Position numbers and translations under genes: made by a program. A model generated the notes under the pieces. That model searched no databases. It saw only the letters and a list, made by a program, of their open reading frames with translations, and was not told the origin of the DNA. Source: Xestospongia bergquistia (lineage: Eukaryota; Porifera; Demospongiae; Haplosclerida; Petrosiidae). From it: a stretch of 64,000 nt of DNA. Shown piece by piece: positions 59,527-64,000 of the stretch. Location: positions 12,044,501-12,108,500 of the forward strand of contig OZ014411.1 in the NCBI GenBank assembly GCA_963965975.1, in the 5' to 3' direction. Numbering within the stretch: position 1 is the first letter of the stretch; every line of letters starts with the position of its first letter.

Positions 59527-62500
59527 GTATGTAGGTATATGTATATATGAGTACATATGAAATGCCAAATAAAATTTAATAGTGGCTTGGCCAGAGAAAT
59601 AAAGGTACAACAATAAAGTTAATAATGATGTTAGTACTTAGTTGAACTTCATAAAATGAAGCTATTTGTTAAAGACTCACAGGCTATCATATTAGATGAA
59701 ATAAACATTCAAATCTAAGAAAAGTGAGGAGACAGATTCAAACTATATGAGATTCCATTGTAAACACAGTCTCTCAATTGAATGTTATGTCTAGCTGCAG
59801 TCCACTGCTACTAAGAATAAACAAGACTACAATTAATGCAGTGTGCAAGTATTCTACAGTGGAGGATGGATTTACACAAGTACAATGAAAATGATATCTC
59901 ATCTTCATTGTACTTGAAGGTTACTTAGTAGCTCTGTGTTTTCTTAGTAAAAACAGTGTTCAGATTTATGGTGAACCTTAAATAAATAGACTAAAAGGAA
60001 CACTACAAGCTAGAATGAAGTAATGTTTCAGATGTGTCTTTCCATGTAATGTAAAGGGACATTCATGTAGAATTTCCAAAGTAAATAATGACTAAAATAA
60101 CACAGGGGTCCATTTAACTTTAAACGTTTAACTTTTCCTGTAGACCAATTGAAGCATTAAAATAATTATTCCAATAATAGATACAGACATCAATATTTGT
60201 GTATATCCATTGTGTAAGTCATTGTTACTATCTTGTTTAATTAATGTCAGTCCTGAATCTAACATTTATTATATAAGTCCAGTTCATACCAGACAGTAAT
60301 GAAATTTCTTGAAATGGATTTCATCTTAGATTAAAAATAACTGTTAAGAATTAAGAAAATGAAAAAAAACCGAAATGACAATGATGTTTGTAGACATGTG
60401 TGTTTATCTATTAACTGACATATTGAAGCATTGGCAGATGTTTTTTGGTAATTTAAGCAATTGAAGCAGACCAATCAGATTTCTCTGTTTCTTCAAAATT
60501 TTATTGTAAAGTGTACTGCTGTGAAAATTACCTCAAAATTGGATACTTGAAATTTGTACAACAAACCTATTCCTTGTAATATCAGTACTCCATTTATATT
60601 ATTGTTTCATATTTTTTTATCATTATAGGGAGGTAACAATGCACTACATGTCTCATCAGCACAGGGTCATATAGAAGTAGTGAAAGTGCTCCTGAAACAT
60701 CAGGAAAATATTGAGGCTGTCAATGCAGTAAGTATAATTGATTGTATCACACAAAATAATATAAATGTGACCTCACAGAGTGCAGTTCTTAGAAATTATT
60801 GAATGTAATTTAAATATACAGATAGAATTTTGTTCTTTGTAAATATTAATTGATTGATTATAAATTTAATCAATGTGTTCATTGACAATTAGGTTATATA
60901 TAATACATGTTGAACATGTGAGTTTTTATAAAGTTCACTTACTTTACACAAGAATGCAGAGTACCTACTGCTTTTTAATTAACCAGACGAAGTCTCTACT
61001 ATAGCCAAATGCATCTCAATTTTCATATACAGTTTGTATGAAAACTTTTCTTCCCATAGATAAATATTGTCCAAAACTGCTTTATTTTCAATAATTGACA
61101 ATGATAAGTATAGTTTTCGTGCCTTTATTTTAACATTAGGGAATATAACTCAAATGACTTTTGTAAGAAATGTTGTGTATGTTCTTTCAATTATACCACA
61201 GTGAACTGATTACACTATAAATAACAACATTTTCCTCTCTGCAATTACTGAAAGCACATAAACCTACACAAACAGAAATGTATGATGTCACAAAGCACAA
61301 CATAATTAGTGCAGCAGTAAAGGAAGCAATTAAACATATTAATAAAAGAAATCTTTCAAGTTTATGTCCTGACACTTTTGACTGACTTAAGCTAAATTAA
61401 AGTCCTCTGAATCTTTTGCAATTCATTACTAACTATCTCTTACATTTAATAAACATGATAAGTTTCAATAACCTGTCAAAGTTACTTAAAACCAGCAAGT
61501 GAGTAGAATCAAAGGAGTAAAATTGAAGTGAGAGTTGGACAGAGATTTTTGAGTGGTAACCAGAAATGTAGCGAAGATGATTAGTTAAGGTGTACATTAT
61601 GTTTACATAATACTTGTTTGCATGGATAAAATGTGTTGCTTTAAAAATGCTCTTTTCTTTACAGAAATTCAACAACTATATTCTATATTCCTTGACACAC
61701 ATTTTTTAAAAACTTTAATGTAAAATTCATTGCTAATGTTGTATCATGATATTCATTTCTTTTAGAAACAATCATGCACTTATGATAATATAATATCTGA
61801 CTAAAACACACAAATTATTAGTGTTAAGACATCTGTTATTATGTAATTAATTAACATTTAATTCTTTTAGAAGTTTATGATAAGTAATTGCTTGTTTATC
61901 AATGCTTATTAACCAGTACTGTAGCAGTACTGGTTAATAAAAATCTTAAGACTTAATAGTGCTTTCGTCCTTCTATCTTATTTTTTGCCTTGTAATTGTT
62001 GCTCTGTTTTCAGTTTAACTTATAGGTATTCCAGATCATATATCACGGGGAAAATTCTCCACAGGCCTATTATACTTTTCTAAGTGTTAATGACTATGCC
62101 TCCTGATCAATTAAAAATAGCCATTACTGCAGCATTATACTACTTACACTGTACTAACAAGTTTTGATAGACATGCAGTCTAATTATATTGATTAAGCTC
62201 ATATCTGTGTGCAATATTGCTAGTATTGATTAAAATTTATTTTATCTAAAACAAGCTATTTCAAATCTATTATTCTGTGTCAAATTAAAATGTTTTCCTT
62301 TCCAGTTATGCCTAAGGTCAAATGTGCATAGTTCTATTGCATAAACTACTTCTTAAGTACTATAATTATGAAATTTATGATTTTTAGGATGGAAATACTC
62401 CATTAATGTTAGCATGTAAGAGAGGATCCTTCGAAGTGGTTAATCTTCTATTAGACAAAGGAGCAAATCCATCTGTAATTAATAATGTGAGTTAATATAT

Positions 62501-63132
62501 TATGCTTATGCTACCTATTACAAAATGTAATAGATATGTCGTTAAATTCATGAATACAGAAGTTGTTTCTTTCATCTTATTGTTATTAAAGAGCTTCAAT
62601 CAATAATATTATGTCTTTCTTTTCAATAACCATTATACTCTAGTGCTATTTGTTTTTTTCTTTTAATATTAGCTGAACAGACAATTATTAAATTTTTTGC
62701 TTTGTGCATATACAATTTCCTCAGTTACTCACTGTGTTTGGACAGATTGCTTTGTTAGGTACTGTCTTGGTATAGTGGGATCTTCATGATAATTTAGTAA
62801 TGCAGTATACTATAATGCACCATCTAAAGTACATTATATGTAGTAGCTGTATAAGAACATAACTGTACAACAATGTTCTAACATGTTATGACAGATACAC
62901 AAATAAGTCATTACAAAACATAACTACTAAAAGTTACCATTACAGTTAATATGCTAAACAATAATCTGTATAATCTGCATAGTGTCACTGAATAGTTTGC
63001 ATTGTTAATATAATACTTGTTTTATTACTACAGTTTGGCTGGACTGCATTACACTTTGCAGCCTCCAATAATCATCAAGAACTCTTAGAAGTGTTAAATA
63101 GTAATGGTGCTGACATCAATGCTGTTACTAAG
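54634..63132 (+). CDS. Second ankyrin-repeat gene (5' part; continues beyond window)
   Basis: Exons: 54634-54651 (ATG start, MDQWQL), 55331-55423 (93 nt, DNLLIKSAIRGHLDEVKQAL), 57533-57631, 59094-59192, 60629-60727, 62388-62486 and 63034-63132, the last five 99 nt each and phase 0. All have GT/AG ends. They encode NNETVLFKASERGYTDIV, YGSTPLITAAASGQSDVI, GGNNALHVSSAQGHIEVV, DGNTPLMLACKRGSFEVV and FGWTALHFAASNNHQELL, with the GAN/GAD loop of ankyrin repeats. The last two resemble types A and B of gene 1 and the exon at 20451, so the genes are paralogues in the same orientation. Here the introns are 1.5-2 kb, unrelated to each other and not homogenised. Later exons lie outside the window; a GTPase/death-domain end as in gene 1 is a guess. 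Confidence 0.87.
54758..54830. repeat. TA microsatellite
   Basis: Pure TA run in the first intron of the second ankyrin gene. Confidence 0.85.
55424..57532. other. Intron of the second ankyrin gene
   Basis: 2.1-kb intron with a TA run at 57374-57428 and a small imperfect hairpin at about 56950-56990. No nested gene recognised. Confidence 0.5.
58099..58142. repeat. Hairpin with 20-bp arms
   Basis: TTTTATTTGTCTATGGTATG, a 4-base spacer, then its reverse complement with one mismatch. It lies in the intron 57632-59093. Confidence 0.65.
59449..59535. repeat. Palindromic CATA/TA/TATG microsatellite
   Basis: A run of ACAT units, then TA units, then ATGT units, so that the whole tract is its own reverse complement. 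Lies in the intron 59193-60628. Confidence 0.8.
59877..59916. repeat. Hairpin with 18-bp arms
   Basis: CAAGTACAATGAAAATGA, spacer TATC, then the reverse complement with one mismatch. Lies in the intron 59193-60628. Confidence 0.65.
61906..61940. repeat. 35-bp perfect hairpin
   Basis: 16-bp arms (TTATTAACCAGTACTG and its exact complement) with loop TAG. Lies in the intron 60728-62387. Confidence 0.75.
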
Positions 63133-64000
63133 GTAAGACCATTGTATGATTGTATCAAGTAGTCAAAGATCAATTTTACTAACAAAAGTATTAATTCTTT
63201 TATTATAAACAGTCAAAATAATTTGTAATATTATTTGTCATTGTCTTAAATGTGTAATTGTACATAATGACTACATTCATGTATCTGGAATGTGCAGTGT
63301 ACCAGATCAACCTAACAATGTTTTAATTATATCTTAAATACTGTATATGTATAGTTTCACATGACTTACAAAAACAAATACTCAAGTGACATTTTACACT
63401 TTAACTGTTTAATGTTTTGTAGCTATTTTTATGTAACAATCGCACAATATATTCCATCCACAAGTACAATAATGCAAGTTTCTACTAAGAATATTTAGAA
63501 TTTTGATATAAAATGGCTGTGCATTGGCTAGCAATTTTTTATTTTGAAATGGGCCTTTTCAAAATCCATTCATATGTTTTTTCATATATATGATGTACAA
63601 ATTAAAGAACATTTTGTTTATAGTAGCTTATTTTTATTTATATGGTTGACTTTTAGGAGCAACAAATACACTCATTCTACATAAAGTTACTCTCAATACA
63701 TACAGCTCATGAAGTTTATAAATTTACTTTTAACAGCTCAAAAGCATTTGAAACTCTTCAGTGTTCAAAGTTATGAAGATTTCAATTCCAAATTTTTATA
63801 TAAAAATGTTTTAGTTTATTTGTATACTATAATCTTGTTTCTTTTTGGACACTTCTGCAAAATTACATCTTCTATCTAATATGTTTTTCTTTGGACAAAG
63901 TTATTATTCACATTTTACTTTTATCTGTCTGATTCATAAATATGTATGAATCTATTCTTACATTTGTATATGCATGACTTGAAGGTTTTACCAATAAATT

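Overview
This is animal nuclear DNA: AT-rich, intron-rich, full of TA microsatellites and decayed transposons, with spliced multidomain genes. The families seen (ankyrin arrays joined to a GTPase and a death domain, a secreted Cys-rich single-exon protein, an ApoL-like remnant, a multi-membrane-span family with a repeat ectodomain, Tigger-like transposases) suggest an early-branching metazoan, most likely a demosponge of the Amphimedon type. That assignment is inference from protein families.

Region 1 (1-23,945, + strand) is one gene whose 5' end lies outside the window. It has 25 whole ankyrin exons, each exactly 99 nt and phase 0, then a partial ankyrin exon, a large GTPase/COR-like exon, a second COR-like exon, a death-domain exon and a short terminal exon. 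Twenty-two of the ankyrin exons are two alternating types, A and B, in a tandem array of about 0.93-kb units whose introns are nearly as alike as the exons. Two introns of about 5.3 kb interrupt it. One holds a dead hAT transposon, palindromic elements and a solo-like LTR. The other holds the same palindromic block and a 3.7-kb Ty3/gypsy-type element with LTRs and a 5-bp target duplication. The LTR shared by both introns shows that the whole block was segmentally duplicated after that LTR arrived.

Region 2 (24-36 kb) is mostly relics: a decayed copy of the receptor's COR exon, a 2.5-kb featureless stretch, two tandem copies of a broken multi-membrane-span gene with a hAT remnant at their junction, and gypsy fragments, one of them inverted within gag.

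Region 3 (36-42 kb) has an intact secreted single-exon protein gene (minus strand) and two convergent Tigger/pogo-like copies. One copy carries a 149-bp insertion in its catalytic motif. The other runs into a K/E-rich segment, tandem 66-nt micro-exons and a PHD finger.

Region 4 (42-54 kb) has a paired-like homeobox gene (with a frameshift in the homeodomain) convergent with the 3' end of an ATG2-like autophagy gene. A truncated duplicate of that same junction lies at 42 kb, trapped between a Tigger copy and an ApoL-like remnant. Between them are a coiled-coil pseudogene, several minisatellites and a GC-richer promoter-like tract with E2F-like and ACGCGT motifs.

Region 5 (54,634-end, + strand) is the 5' part of a second ankyrin gene, with its start exon and six ankyrin exons. 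Its exons 6 and 7 resemble the A/B pair of gene 1, so the two genes are probably paralogues and the A/B pair the ancestral unit that later amplified.
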